64,000 bases of DNA, from the NCBI GenBank assembly GCA_026184775.1, contig JANCYW010000015.1, positions 1 through 64,000 of the forward strand. Reading direction: 5' to 3'. The notes beneath the pieces were generated by a model. The model worked only from the letters and a program-made list of their open reading frames with translations, made no database searches and was not told the origin of the DNA. The stretch comes from Cyanidium caldarium (lineage: Eukaryota; Rhodophyta; Bangiophyceae; Cyanidiales; Cyanidiaceae). Of the stretch, positions 19,257 through 29,243 are shown in pieces. The translations under genes were made by a program, and so were the position numbers. The first letter of the stretch is position 1, and every line of letters begins with the position of its first letter.

Positions 19257-19967
19257 ATGGCGGACACGGCGTCGTCGTTCTCGCTGACGGTGTTCTCGTC
19301 GTCGGGCAAGCTGAATCAGCTAGAGTATGCGCTCAAGGCGGTCAACGCTGGGGCGACGTCGCTGGGAATCCGGGCGAAGAACGGCTGCGTGATCGCCACC
19401 GAGAAGCGGCTGCCGTCGGCGCTGGCGGACGACGCCACCATCCGCAAGGTGGAGTCGGTCACCGAGGGCATCGGGATGGTGTACGCGGGTATGGGGCCGG
19501 ATTACCGGTTGTTGGTACAGAAGGCGCGTAAGGTGGCGCAGACCTACTACCAGACGTTTCGCGAGCCGATGCCACTGGCGCAGTTGGTGCGCGAGCTGGC
19601 CACGGTGATGCAGGAGTTTACGCAGTCGGGCGGCGTGCGACCGTTTGGTTGCAGTCTGCTGTTGGTGGGATACGATGCTGAGGAGGAACCGCAGCTGGCA
19701 CAGGTGGATCCCAGCGGTAGTTTCTTCTTTTGGAAGGCGAGCGCGATTGGCAAGAACATGGTCAACGCCAAGACGTTCCTGGAGAAGCGATACCAGGACG
19801 ACGTCGAGCTGGAGGACGCGGTGCACATGGCGGTGCTGACGCTGAAGGAGGGCTTCGAGGGCAAGATCACCGAGCGCAATATCGAGATCGGCATCGTCGG
19901 GCCGGATCGGCGCTTTGTGGCCCTGCGTCCCGCAGCCATCCGCGACTATCTCGGGGAGGTGGAATAG
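19257..19967 (+). CDS. PSMA2: 20S proteasome subunit alpha-2
   Basis: Alpha-ring subunit of the 20S proteasome core, 236 residues, matching the usual length of 234-250. It starts [20 protein letters not shown], the alpha-subunit N-terminal signature with the YSFSLTxFSPSGKLxQIEYA pattern specific to alpha-2. Other landmarks are [48 protein letters not shown] and KTFLEKRY. Alpha subunits have no active-site threonine, so none is expected. The open frame runs 137 codons further upstream, but that stretch is low-complexity and overlaps RPF1 on the other strand. The start lies after a TCTCGCTCTCGC pyrimidine tract. Confidence 0.97.
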   Translation: MADTASSFSLTVFSSSGKLNQLEYALKAVNAGATSLGIRAKNGCVIATEKRLPSALADDATIRKVESVTEGIGMVYAGMGPDYRLLVQKARKVAQTYYQTFREPMPLAQLVRELATVMQEFTQSGGVRPFGCSLLLVGYDAEEEPQLAQVDPSGSFFFWKASAIGKNMVNAKTFLEKRYQDDVELEDAVHMAVLTLKEGFEGKITERNIEIGIVGPDRRFVALRPAAIRDYLGEVE

Positions 19968-20002
19968 GAGTGAAGGGAGATGCAGACGGATGTTGCCGGG
20001 AC

Positions 20003-21889
20003 TCATGGCGCTTTGGGCTTTTTCGGATCTCGCTCTGGCGACGAAACCGCTCGACCGGTCGCGGCGACGGCAGCGGCGATCAGGTCTCGCAGCGCCCGCA
20101 CCCGACCCGACACCCCTGCCTCTCCTGTGTAGATCAGCCGCAACAGCGCATCCATAAACGCGGTCGCCTGCGCGGGCACCGGATACTGCAGCGGCGCCGG
20201 GATGCGGGTGCGCAACCAGCCGGGCCACCGATCTGCGGTGACGCTCTTCATCAGGCAGCAGCCGCGCAGACCTTCGGCACCGGCGAATCGGTCCGAGCCG
20301 CTGGCCTTGGCGCCGCCGAACGGTAACGACTGACACAAGTAGTTGACGCCAAAATCGTTCACATTCACCATGCCCACGCGTATCGCCCGCGTCAGCCGCC
20401 AGGCGCGCGCGCGATTCCGCGTGAACACGCTGGCGCCCAATCCGAACGGGCACGCATTCACCGCGTCGCTCAGCGTCTCGTCCGAGTCGAACGGCAGCAG
20501 CACCATCACCGGGCCGAACACCTCCTCGCGCAGGATGCGCGCCTGCAGCGGCACTTCGGAGAGCACGGTCGGCTGAAAGTGGTGCGGCGAGCAGCGCCTA
20601 CCACCGACCAGCAATTTGGCGCCGCAACGCACCGCATCCTGCACCAGCGCCTCGATGTGTTGCAACGCCGCCGCGCCCATGGTCATAGCGCCGACATCTG
20701 CCCCGATGCGTAGCGCGCGCACCGCCTCCGCCAACCGCTCCACCAGTTGCGAATACAGCGGCCGCTCTACGAAAATGCGCTCGACGCCCACACAGTTCTG
20801 ACCGCTGTTCTGAAACACCCCGCGCAGCGCGATGGGACACACCTGCTCCAGGTCGCAGTCGGCGCACACAATCATGGCGTCCTTGCCGCCCAACTCCAGC
20901 ACCACCGGCAGCAGGCGGGAAGCGGCGGCAGCCGCCACCCGTCGCCCGACGGCCGTCGAACCCGTGAAGAACACCTTGTCGATGCCCTCGTCGGTGACCA
21001 GCGCGTTGCCGGCAGCGCCATCGCCGCTCACCAGCTGCACCAGCTCAGGCGGGTGTCCGCACGCCGCCAGCGTCTCCCGCACCAGCCGCGCAAAATACAC
21101 CGAGCACCACGAGCTGTACTCGCTGCACTTGATCACGATGGCGTTGCCGGCGAACAGCGCGGCGATGAGCGGGTTCATCAGGTTGTGGAAGGGGTAGTTC
21201 CACGGCGCCACCGCACCGATCACCCCCAGCGGCTCGTACTGCACCCAGGCGCGTTTGTGGAGCGTCATCGGTCCCACCGGGCGGTATTCGGGAGCCAGCA
21301 GGCGGGCGCCGTAACGGCGTATCCACCGCAGCTTCTCCAGGGTGGTCAGCAGCTCGCCCAGCTGGGCGTCGAGCGCGGTCTTTCCAGTCTCGCGCACGCT
21401 CGCCGCCACGATATCGGCGCGATGGCGCATGATCACCTGGTGCAATTCGCGCATCACCGCGCGGCGTTCCCGAAACGAGGAGTGCTGCCAGGTGCGCTGC
21501 GCTACCCGCGCCGCCTCCACGCGCACTCGCACATCGTCGGCCTGCATACGGGGCACTTTGCCCAGTGTGGCACCGTCCGCCGCCGCTCGACACGATAAAT
21601 AACCGCCGGCGAACAACGGCGACGAGGGATCCTCAAAGATGAACTCGTCCATATCGCCGAAACCGTACACCGGCGGCAGCACCCAGCAGCGGGCGGCATC
21701 CGCGGGCGGCAGCGACACCTGCACGTGCCGGGTGCGCGAGGTGTAGAAAAGTCGGTGCATGAAAAGTAGGAGGAGCGGCAGGAGGCAGATGAGGGAGAGG
21801 ATGAGGGGTGACGGCACGGCGAGTGATCCAAACCGGAGCGGAGACAGGGTGGCCAGGCAGGTCCCTGCGGAGGTGAAGACGAGAGGCAT
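20003..21889 (-). CDS. Membrane-anchored aldehyde dehydrogenase (ALDH22/Msc7 type)
   Basis: NAD(P)-dependent oxidation of an aldehyde to an acid. The 628-residue protein has a hydrophobic N-terminal anchor (about 20-45, LILSLICLLPLLLLF) and a full ALDH domain: VIGAVAPWNYPFHNL, FTGSTAVGRRV, LELGGKDAMIV with the general-base Glu, and FQNSGQNCVGVERIFVE with the catalytic Cys. The GQNCxGxER form plus the N-terminal anchor is typical of plant ALDH22A1 and yeast Msc7. The natural substrate is unknown in the family. A second ATG at 22114 would add 75 residues without recognisable features, so 21889 is preferred. Its 3' end is 35 bases from the proteasome gene's stop. Confidence 0.88.
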   Translation of the reverse strand: MPLVFTSAGTCLATLSPLRFGSLAVPSPLILSLICLLPLLLLFMHRLFYTSRTRHVQVSLPPADAARCWVLPPVYGFGDMDEFIFEDPSSPLFAGGYLSCRAAADGATLGKVPRMQADDVRVRVEAARVAQRTWQHSSFRERRAVMRELHQVIMRHRADIVAASVRETGKTALDAQLGELLTTLEKLRWIRRYGARLLAPEYRPVGPMTLHKRAWVQYEPLGVIGAVAPWNYPFHNLMNPLIAALFAGNAIVIKCSEYSSWCSVYFARLVRETLAACGHPPELVQLVSGDGAAGNALVTDEGIDKVFFTGSTAVGRRVAAAAASRLLPVVLELGGKDAMIVCADCDLEQVCPIALRGVFQNSGQNCVGVERIFVERPLYSQLVERLAEAVRALRIGADVGAMTMGAAALQHIEALVQDAVRCGAKLLVGGRRCSPHHFQPTVLSEVPLQARILREEVFGPVMVLLPFDSDETLSDAVNACPFGLGASVFTRNRARAWRLTRAIRVGMVNVNDFGVNYLCQSLPFGGAKASGSDRFAGAEGLRGCCLMKSVTADRWPGWLRTRIPAPLQYPVPAQATAFMDALLRLIYTGEAGVSGRVRALRDLIAAAVAATGRAVSSPERDPKKPKAP

Positions 21890-22340
21890 GGCCGAGAGAG
21901 GACAGCGAGGTTGGGCGGGCGTGAAGCGTGGACTCAAAGGATCCAATAACCACTCTCTGTGAGTCAGTATGTGGCACACTGATGGTGCAGCACACAGCCC
22001 CCTCAGTGTCCCGCTGCAGCTCGCCCGCCGGCCGACGGTGCTCAGACGGTCAGCAACGTCCGCTGGGTCGTCCGCTTCGTCCTCCCCCTCCCAAAAGGCG
22101 CCCTCGCGTCTCATAAAAAGTCACCCTCAATGCGGCAACCATCTCCCGCGACGCGATTGCGCGTGGCGAATTCCCCACCCGACTGCAACGTAGCCGCCAA
22201 GCTCACTGAGCAACCAAAGTCAGGCAGAAGCCACCCCGCTACGCAGATCTTCGGCGCGCTACCGACAGATTGGACTGACAGACCTGTACGCCCTCACTCG
22301 GAGCTGCTCCCTGCAATTCCCAACCGCAACTGCCTCCGGA
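21890..22340. other. Divergent promoter region, ALDH and glycosyltransferase-like genes
   Basis: The 451 bases between the two divergent ATGs contain one in-frame upstream ATG for the ALDH (22114) and no other supported gene. No promoter element is clear. Confidence 0.45.
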
Positions 22341-23516
22341 ATGCGCGTCGAGACGCCGGCCAAACTGACGGCGTGTTCGCGGTGCCTCGGGCCGCGCGTT
22401 TCCCGACGCCTGGCCAAAGTCGGCTTGTCGGCACTGCTTCTCGCGGCGTTGCTCGCGACGTATATGAAGACGATGCAGGGGTGGATGGTGCCGCCGTCGT
22501 GGCCGGCGAGCGCCACGGGCGCGCGCGCGTACCCCCTCGGCCAGCCGGACGCGGGCCCGAAGTGGTTGCGCCGCCTACGCCAACAACCGCAGTGCTCACC
22601 GACCTCTTCTTCTTCTTCTCCCGACTGCGTTCCGTTTCTATGCACTTCGGTGGAGTTCGAGACATCCAACTACACCGAGCGCATGCTCGCCAGCATCCAC
22701 CACCCCGTCGCCTACACGCTGGTGATCACCGCCGGCGACGATGTGCACACGCGACAGCAAGCGCAACGGCTGCAGCGCCAGTTCCCGCACGTGCATTTTG
22801 TGCACGTGGACGAGCGCATCGGGGTGAGCGGCGGCTGGAATCTGTGCATGCACTTTCTGGCGGAGGTGCTGGACGTCGACTGGGGCTACATCACCAACAA
22901 CGACGTGTACTTTCCGGGACGATCGCTGCACAACACCACCGCGGCGTTTCTGGAGGCGCGACGCCGGGAGCCGCGTCTCTGTGTCGGACGCGCCCTGTTC
23001 CGCAACATACCATACAAGAATCGGTACTCCACGCTGGCGGTGACGCGCACGTTACCGGCAGCCTGGGGCACGTTCGACGAGAACATCTTCCCGTCGTACT
23101 ACGAGGACAACGACGTGCATCTGCGCAGCGAGCTGCTGATTGACAGCGGTTGTCGTATGGAGGACATTCAGAACGCCGAGCGCTTCCATCACGGACCCGA
23201 GCACGCGGACGACTACGTGTCCGGCGTGAGAGACACCGTGGACGTGGCCGGTGAGCGCGACGCGGCCACGCGAGCGTCCATCAAGGCGGTGATGGAGCGC
23301 GGCATCCGATCCTCCGCACGGTATCTACAGAAAAAGTGGGGCTGCCGCGCTGCCAATCTCTGGGGACCGTGTCGGCATCACCGACCGTTTGGCCGCTCGG
23401 GCATGACGCCGCGCGACTGGGTGTTCGATGCGGCCTACCGCCGCTGCCTGCTGACCGGCGAGGGCGCCATCAGCGACACCTGCCACTTTCATCACGCACT
23501 TCTGCCACGCGACTGA
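22341..23516 (+). CDS. Putative type II membrane glycosyltransferase (GT-A/GT2-like)
   Basis: The 391-residue protein has a short basic N-terminus and one hydrophobic segment (about 26-41, [15 protein letters not shown]), the layout of a Golgi type II enzyme. The lumenal part resembles GT2-like nucleotide-sugar transferases: [38 protein letters not shown] in the place of the DxD motif, and [19 protein letters not shown], which matches the FDExFFxYxEDxDxxxR motif. The donor and acceptor sugars cannot be read from sequence. The C-terminus holds several Cys ([25 protein letters not shown]) that may form disulfides. Confidence 0.65.
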   Translation: MRVETPAKLTACSRCLGPRVSRRLAKVGLSALLLAALLATYMKTMQGWMVPPSWPASATGARAYPLGQPDAGPKWLRRLRQQPQCSPTSSSSSPDCVPFLCTSVEFETSNYTERMLASIHHPVAYTLVITAGDDVHTRQQAQRLQRQFPHVHFVHVDERIGVSGGWNLCMHFLAEVLDVDWGYITNNDVYFPGRSLHNTTAAFLEARRREPRLCVGRALFRNIPYKNRYSTLAVTRTLPAAWGTFDENIFPSYYEDNDVHLRSELLIDSGCRMEDIQNAERFHHGPEHADDYVSGVRDTVDVAGERDAATRASIKAVMERGIRSSARYLQKKWGCRAANLWGPCRHHRPFGRSGMTPRDWVFDAAYRRCLLTGEGAISDTCHFHHALLPRD

Positions 23517-23727
23517 ACATTTACGGCGGCAGTCTGCTCTAAAGCGCACTCTCGTCACGGGGACACCGGCTGACATCCCCCGACCGGGTGTTTCAGACGT
23601 TCGCGGCGACGTCGACGTCCGGCGGTCCCGGCTTTCCCGTTGCACGGCGACCGATTGGCACTCGACCACCAAACATCGACGCAACGACCGGCTGGACGCT
23701 CTCTTGCACCCCCACGCTCTTCTCCTC

Positions 23728-25350
23728 ATGTCGCTGGTTTTCGACGAGCTCGGGCGGCCGTTCATCATCTTCAAGGATCAGGACAAACAGCAGCGAATCC
23801 GAGGGCTGGCTGCGGTGCGGGCCAACGTGGCCGCCTGCACGGCGGTGTCGCGGGCGTTGCGCAGCTCGCTGGGGCCGACCGGCGCGGACAAGCTGTTGCA
23901 GTCGCCCGACGGCGACATCACCATCAGCAACGACGGCGCAACGATATTGCGCGAGATGAACGTGGACAACGAGGTGGCCAAACTCATGGTGGAGCTGGCG
24001 CGCTCGCAGGACGATGAGATCGGCGACGGCACCACCGGGGTGGTGGTGTTGGCGGGCGCGCTGCTGGAGCAGGCCGGCCGCCTGATCGACCTGGGTATGC
24101 ACCCGGCCCGCGTGAGCGACGGTTTCGACCGCGCCTGCGAGCTGTGTGTGGAGCGTCTGCAACAGCTGGGCGTGCCGCTGGAGCGCGTGGCCGACGCTGT
24201 GCAGCCGGAGTGGGTGCGGGCGGCGGCCACCGCGCTCAGCTCCAAGGTGGTGAGCCGGCACAGCCAGCGCCTGGCGGAGATGTGCGTGCGGGCGGTGGAG
24301 GCGGTGGCCGACTGGGAGCGCCGCGACGTCAATCTGGATCTGATCCGGGTGGAGGGCAAGCCCGGCGGTCGCCTGGAGGATACGATGCTGGTGGAGGGCA
24401 TCGTGATCGACAAGGACATGTCGCACCCACAGATGCCCGCCGAGGTGCGCGACGCCCGTATCTGCATCCTGACGGCGCCGTTCGAGCCGCCCAAACCGAA
24501 GACCAAACACAAGTTGGAGATCGAGAGCGTCGAGCAGTATCGTGCCATGCAACAGGCTGAGCGCGACTACTTTACGGCCATGGTGGAGCGCGTCAAGGCT
24601 AGCGGCGCCAACCTGGCGATCTGTCAGTGGGGTTTTGATGACGAGGCCAACTCGCTCCTCTACCAGAACGGCCTGTGCGCGGTGCGCTGGGTGGGCGGCG
24701 TGGAGATCGAGCTGATCGCCATCGCCACCGGCGGGCGCATCGTGCCGCGCTTCGAGGAGATCACTGCCGAGAAACTGGGGCGCGCCGACCGCGTGCGCCA
24801 GGTGTCTTTGGGCACCACCCACGACAAGGTCATCGTCATCGAGGGCTGTCCCAACAGCAAGGCGGTCACCATAGTGGTGCGCGGCGGCAACAAGATGGTC
24901 GTCGAGGAGGCCAAGCGCAGCCTGCACGATGCGCTGTGCGTGGTGCGCAACCTCATCCGCAACAACCGCATCGTGTACGGCGGCGGCTCGACGGAGATGG
25001 CGTGCTCGCGTGTGGTGCACGAGGCGGCCGACTCGTGTGTGGGCATCGAGCAGTACGCCATGCGGGCGTTTGCCGAGGCGCTCGACGCCATCCCGTTGGC
25101 GCTGGCGGAGAACAGCGGCCTGCCGGCCATCGAGACGGTGGCGCGCATCAAGGCCGCCCAGACCGAGAGCGGCAACACCTGTCTGGGGGTGGATTGCCTG
25201 GCACGCGGCACCGACGACATGCGCGAACAGAGCGTGTACGAGACGGTGCACAGCAAGCAGCAGCAGGTGATGTTGGCGACGCAGCTGGCCAAGATGATCC
25301 TCAAGATCGACGATGTGCTCCTGCCGAACGATTTATCCAACGGTATGTAG
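23728..25350 (+). CDS. CCT5: T-complex chaperonin CCT subunit epsilon
   Basis: Subunit of the eight-membered cytosolic chaperonin that folds actin and tubulin. The 540-residue length equals the family. It starts [19 protein letters not shown], the epsilon-specific N-terminus, and has the chaperonin ATP motifs [22 protein letters not shown] and [14 protein letters not shown]. The epsilon-specific apical segment [13 protein letters not shown] appears as [14 protein letters not shown], followed by [16 protein letters not shown] and [24 protein letters not shown] at 23704 opens the frame; the ATG at 23728 is the start. It converges on the HSF gene, 127 bases apart. Confidence 0.98.
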   Translation: MSLVFDELGRPFIIFKDQDKQQRIRGLAAVRANVAACTAVSRALRSSLGPTGADKLLQSPDGDITISNDGATILREMNVDNEVAKLMVELARSQDDEIGDGTTGVVVLAGALLEQAGRLIDLGMHPARVSDGFDRACELCVERLQQLGVPLERVADAVQPEWVRAAATALSSKVVSRHSQRLAEMCVRAVEAVADWERRDVNLDLIRVEGKPGGRLEDTMLVEGIVIDKDMSHPQMPAEVRDARICILTAPFEPPKPKTKHKLEIESVEQYRAMQQAERDYFTAMVERVKASGANLAICQWGFDDEANSLLYQNGLCAVRWVGGVEIELIAIATGGRIVPRFEEITAEKLGRADRVRQVSLGTTHDKVIVIEGCPNSKAVTIVVRGGNKMVVEEAKRSLHDALCVVRNLIRNNRIVYGGGSTEMACSRVVHEAADSCVGIEQYAMRAFAEALDAIPLALAENSGLPAIETVARIKAAQTESGNTCLGVDCLARGTDDMREQSVYETVHSKQQQVMLATQLAKMILKIDDVLLPNDLSNGM

Positions 25351-25477
25351 AGGGGCGCGTGGCGAAAAGGCTGTCGAGACGCAGCGTTCGTCCCACAGAG
25401 GCAGACGCGTAGGAGAGGGGACGGGGCGCCGGCGCGTGGCCCCCCACACCGGCACCTACAGCCCCGATCGCGCCTTC

Positions 25478-26980
25478 TCATCCCTCCCCCGGATCGCTCG
25501 CCTCCGCCTCCTGTCCGAGCATCTTGCGCACCTCCTCGGCGATAAAGTCGGCATCCGCACCCGACGGCAATTGCAACGCGTCGCCGTGGTCAGCATCCAG
25601 TAACTCGTCCAGGTTCAGATAGTCCTCCAGGTTGAAATCGTCGGACGGGGAGGCGGTCGGCTCCATCATCGGCGACGACGGCGACGGTGACAGACCGATG
25701 CGGTGGTCGTCCGACGGTGCATCACCGGCCGCCGCAGTGTCCGTGTGCGGTGCGGTGACTCGGGACGGTGGCGGCGGCGGCGGCAACAGCGATTCGGCGG
25801 TGGTGTGGTTGCTGCCATCCAGTTCATCGTCCAACAACAATACCGACGGGCCGCGTCGGGCACTGCGCCCACCGGTGTCCGATCGGCGAACCGTCGCACG
25901 GTTCTTCTCGTGGTCGCTGCTCGCCGACACCTCTCCTCCCTCCGATGGCGGCGGCGGTGTCGGCGTGGAGGGAGTGGCGCGTCGCACCCGCGCCCGCTCG
26001 GTCGCCGCACCGGTCCCGGACGCGTTGGCCGGCGATGTCAGACTGGCCATCTGCAACTGCCCCAACAGATGCCGAATCATCTCCATCGAATCCGATGTGT
26101 TGTGTCGTACCGCCAGCGTCTGCGTCGACGGCACCGACTCGACGTCGACGGCGTGGATGCTGTCGCCCTTGTATACCAGGCTCGACAGTGGCGATGCGTT
26201 CGATGCATCCACATGCGTGAGGCGCTTGCGCTTGCGCGGCTCCACCTGTACACCCCGCTGTTGCAACAACAACTGAAACGACTGGTACAGGAACTTGGTC
26301 AGCTGGTCCACACTCGTCTCCAGCTGGTGAATGCGTTGCTCGCTGAAATGTAGTCGTCGCTCCAACTCCACCTGCTGCCGTCGCGACTCCACCAGGCCTT
26401 TGATCAGCACCTTTTTGTCCCGCTGCAGCAACTCCACCTCGGCCGACGGTATGTCGCCGTCATCTCCGCCAATTCCATCGCCGCTGAGAGCACCACTGCT
26501 GCTGGCGTCGTTGCCCAGTCCGTAATGACCCAGCTCCAACGCCGGTGTGGCACCGCTCAGCGCGGACGCCTCTCGCTGCACCAGCGTCTTGGACGGCCGC
26601 CGCCGCACCACCTTGGCCAGCAGCTCCGGCTTGTCGCGCACAAAGTACCGGTTGCCAAAAATGAGGTGATCCCGGTCCAGCTTGCGGAAGCTGTACTGGT
26701 TCAGTTGTCGTGCGAAACTGATCAAGTTGTTGTGCCGAAAGTAGCGCGGCAGGATGGTCTGCGCAAACTCCGTCGGCAGGTGCACCTGAAAGGACAGCCC
26801 GTCTTCGCGCCAGGATATAATGTGGTCGGTGGTGGGGTCATCGACGATGGCGCGCAACTTGCTCACAAACGGCGTCAGCAGCGTCTTCTCCCACAGGTCC
26901 TGCGTGCTGGTCTTGTCCGCGGCGGTGGACGCGTCGTCGGAAACCGCGGTAGATGTCGTCGGCGCCGGCTCGGACGCCAT
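25478..26980 (-). CDS. HSF: Heat shock transcription factor
   Basis: DNA-binding activator of heat-shock genes, 500 residues. The HSF winged helix (about 37-130) has TPFVSKLRAIVDD, ISWREDGLSFQVH, LPRYFRHNNLISFARQLNQYSFRKLD with the recognition helix, and DHLIFGNRYFVRDKPELL. Next comes a heptad-repeat oligomerisation region (about 205-265), starting ELLQRDKKVLIKGLV, and a basic RKRKR cluster that may be the nuclear localisation signal. The C-terminal half is Ser/Pro/Asp-rich and ends with acidic-hydrophobic patches (DFNLEDYLNLDELLDAD) that look like an activation domain. The frame opens with GTG at 27013; the first ATG is 26980. Confidence 0.96.
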   Translation of the reverse strand: MASEPAPTTSTAVSDDASTAADKTSTQDLWEKTLLTPFVSKLRAIVDDPTTDHIISWREDGLSFQVHLPTEFAQTILPRYFRHNNLISFARQLNQYSFRKLDRDHLIFGNRYFVRDKPELLAKVVRRRPSKTLVQREASALSGATPALELGHYGLGNDASSSGALSGDGIGGDDGDIPSAEVELLQRDKKVLIKGLVESRRQQVELERRLHFSEQRIHQLETSVDQLTKFLYQSFQLLLQQRGVQVEPRKRKRLTHVDASNASPLSSLVYKGDSIHAVDVESVPSTQTLAVRHNTSDSMEMIRHLLGQLQMASLTSPANASGTGAATERARVRRATPSTPTPPPPSEGGEVSASSDHEKNRATVRRSDTGGRSARRGPSVLLLDDELDGSNHTTAESLLPPPPPPSRVTAPHTDTAAAGDAPSDDHRIGLSPSPSSPMMEPTASPSDDFNLEDYLNLDELLDADHGDALQLPSGADADFIAEEVRKMLGQEAEASDPGEG

Positions 26981-27364
26981 GAAAAGCAATCCACTGGTCC
27001 GCGCCGCGTCCACTGGGAATCCGTTGGCACGCAGAGCCCCAGCGTCGCCGAGTCACTCGCCGCAAACACCCCCTCCGCCACCACCGTCGTCTCTGTCGGC
27101 GCGCAACCGTTGCCAGCTGCCCAGACGGAGCCGGTTTCCTCGTGAGACCACACGATTCGGGTGCCAGAGTGCGTGAGTTTGTGGCCACCCCCAACTGCCT
27201 GTTGCACCGATTTTGGCCTCCGGCAACCTGCTGTTTACGGCGACCGACAGCCGAGACTGCGCGCTGGCGGTCCCTGCGCAACTCCGGAAACCGAAGACGG
27301 GATTGCGGCGCGTGATTGAATGGGAGAGCGCGCTTGGCGGCAGCGACGACCGCCGCCTTGTTCC
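26981..27364. other. Divergent promoter region, HSF and unknown gene
   Basis: The 384 bases between the HSF start and the next plus-strand gene contain no supported gene. I did not find a clear heat-shock element (inverted GAA/TTC array). Confidence 0.45.
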
Positions 27365-28261
27365 ATGAGCGGTGTCTCGGAGACGGGGGTGCTGGTGTGG
27401 CTGAAGCGACTGTCCGACTCCACTCTTTCTGTTGATGTGCCCCGGCTGCGGTTGTTTCTGGAGCAGTGTACTGAGGAATGGGAGCGACTGCACGCTCACG
27501 AAGACTGGGCTGCGCGATTGCGGCAGCAGTGCCCCAGCCTGCCCCAGCTGATCGCTCGGGTGGCGCATAACCCGGCGCTCCTGATCGACGCATCCATCGC
27601 CGCCAACATCACCCGATGTGTGGTGACGGCGTACGCGGCACACACCGACGACGACGCTGCCGGTCGACGCTCCCGCGCCTGGGCGCTGCAGCTGTTCACC
27701 GCCAGTTTGCCGTCGACTGCGCCGACGCCGCCACCCTTGATGGACGTTGCTGAACTGGTTACCGACATTTTCCAAGCATTGGCCGTATCACCCACTGATG
27801 TGGGTGTGCTCGAGCGCCTTTTCGGCACGCTCACACCGTTGTGCTCACATCCCGCGGCTGCCGATGCGGTGCGCGCGGTATACGCCGCCCTGACCGATGC
27901 GCCCGACGCGTCCTGGACCGACACTACCGCCTTTCGTCGTTTCGAGTTGTCGTTGATTGACACGGACACCACCACCGGGTATTGCGCCTTCCGCGATGCC
28001 TTGCGCCCGGCCGACCGCCGATACGCTTGGGCCCGTCATGCGGCCCTGCTGCGACGCTGTCTCCAGACCCACTGGTCCACCGCAGACGCCGAAGTCAGGG
28101 CCGCGCGCGCCGCCTTTCCTCATGTGGACTTGTGGTGTGCGGTGAGGGAACTCGGCGTCGCGTCTCATCACGACGCATACCAGCAACCCGACCGCCGCGG
28201 TCTCACGGTCCCGTATGCCCGAGCGCTCTCCACAGTCGCAGCCACCCTGGATTGCCCCTAA
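27365..28261 (+). CDS. Helical protein of unknown function
   Basis: The 298-residue product is predicted almost wholly alpha-helical (SGVLVWLKRLSDS, then Leu/Ala-rich helices), with no motif I recognise. It could be a HEAT/ARM-like scaffold. Two ATGs are in frame, 27320 and 27365; I chose the second because the first adds a 15-residue Arg/Pro stretch. Its last 20 codons and the stop lie in the first copy of an 85-base tandem repeat, so the end of the gene has been copied twice downstream. It converges on TRAPPC4. Confidence 0.55.
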   Translation: MSGVSETGVLVWLKRLSDSTLSVDVPRLRLFLEQCTEEWERLHAHEDWAARLRQQCPSLPQLIARVAHNPALLIDASIAANITRCVVTAYAAHTDDDAAGRRSRAWALQLFTASLPSTAPTPPPLMDVAELVTDIFQALAVSPTDVGVLERLFGTLTPLCSHPAAADAVRAVYAALTDAPDASWTDTTAFRRFELSLIDTDTTTGYCAFRDALRPADRRYAWARHAALLRRCLQTHWSTADAEVRAARAAFPHVDLWCAVRELGVASHHDAYQQPDRRGLTVPYARALSTVAATLDCP

Positions 28262-28456
28262 ACACCACTCTCACTTTGGCCATTCCCTCACGGTCCCGTA
28301 TGCCCGAGCGCTCTCCACAGTCGCAGCCACCCTGGATTGCCCCTAAACACCACTCTCACTTTGGCCATTCCCTCACGCTCCCGTATGCCCGAGCGCTCTC
28401 CACAGTCGCAGCCACCCTGGATTGCCCCTAAACACCACTCTCACTTTGGCCATTCC
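28202..28456. repeat. 85-base tandem triplication at a convergent gene junction
   Basis: Three head-to-tail copies start at 28202, 28287 and 28372, and the first bases of a fourth (CTCACGCTC) at 28457. Copies differ only at a base or two (CACGGTC or CACGCTC). Each contains the last 20 codons and TAA of the upstream gene plus the spacer to the TRAPPC4 stop codon, which itself lies at the repeat boundary. Near-identity suggests recent duplication or ongoing homogenisation. Confidence 0.95.
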
Positions 28457-28457
28457 C

Positions 28458-28910
28458 TCACGCTCGCACCGGGCGGGCAACGACCCCATCCCTCCCGGTG
28501 TACCCTTCCAACAGCCGGGCGACGGCCATCTCAAACCGTTTGCAGCGTATAGGCATGTCCTTCTCGTAAAACGGGTTCTTCAACGCATAGTCTGCATATA
28601 ACAGGTGCAGCCGCACCAACAGCGACTGCAACACCTCCGCGTTCACTTCCAACGTGCTCAGCAGCACAAACTGCACCCCAGTGCGCGGCTGGTACGCCCG
28701 CAACCGAAACTCCGCCGCCTCCACCGCCGTCATACCACTTTCGTGCGCCGCTGCCACCGGCGCTACATCTGCCGCGATCTGCTGCACGCTGTGAAAAGTG
28801 GACGCCATGCGCAGCGCCTCGTTCAGCGACATGGTCGGCGCCCCGACATACTTTTCGTGATAGATCAGCCCGCCCGACCGGTTGACCACGAATAACGCGT
28901 ATATTCCCAT
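28458..28910 (-). CDS. TRAPPC4: TRAPP complex subunit 4 (Trs23/synbindin)
   Basis: Core subunit of TRAPP, the exchange factor for Rab1/Ypt1 in ER-to-Golgi transport. The 150-residue longin-like fold starts MGIYALFVVNRSGGLIYHEKY, then MASTFHSVQQIA, RTGVQFVLLSTLE, and ends with the family hallmark LYADYALKNPFYEKDMPIRCKRFE. It is shorter than human TRAPPC4 (219) because the PDZ-like insertion after the first strands is missing, here replaced directly by the LNEALRMAS helix. The ATG at 28910 is chosen since it begins the longin strand. Confidence 0.93.
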   Translation of the reverse strand: MGIYALFVVNRSGGLIYHEKYVGAPTMSLNEALRMASTFHSVQQIAADVAPVAAAHESGMTAVEAAEFRLRAYQPRTGVQFVLLSTLEVNAEVLQSLLVRLHLLYADYALKNPFYEKDMPIRCKRFEMAVARLLEGYTGRDGVVARPVRA

Positions 28911-29243
28911 ACTATCTTTCGGAAGAGAAAATGAACACACTAGGTCGCTCTCATCTTCTCTGCACACCTATCTGCAAACACTCTACCGTTTTTCAAGTCT
29001 ACCCTCGTCGGACCCCTCTGCCAACCACCTCCCCGCCAACACGCCCCTCCCCCCTGGAATCCGCGGGCGGTCGCGCACACGCCCCGCCTCCCGCAGACAG
29101 CCACAGCAGGCGGTCGTGGAGTGTGGACTTGTGCGGTCGCGCCGGGAATCATCACCGCCACCGCCACCGAGAACGGCACCTCCTGGTGACAGCGGAGGAC
29201 GGTGAATACCGATACTCTCGGTAGTGGTGCACTGCCATCCGCT
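28911..29243. other. Divergent promoter region, TRAPPC4 and bZIP gene
   Basis: The 333 bases between the two starts contain no supported gene. The bZIP frame extends into it only through a GTG at 29202. Confidence 0.45.
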
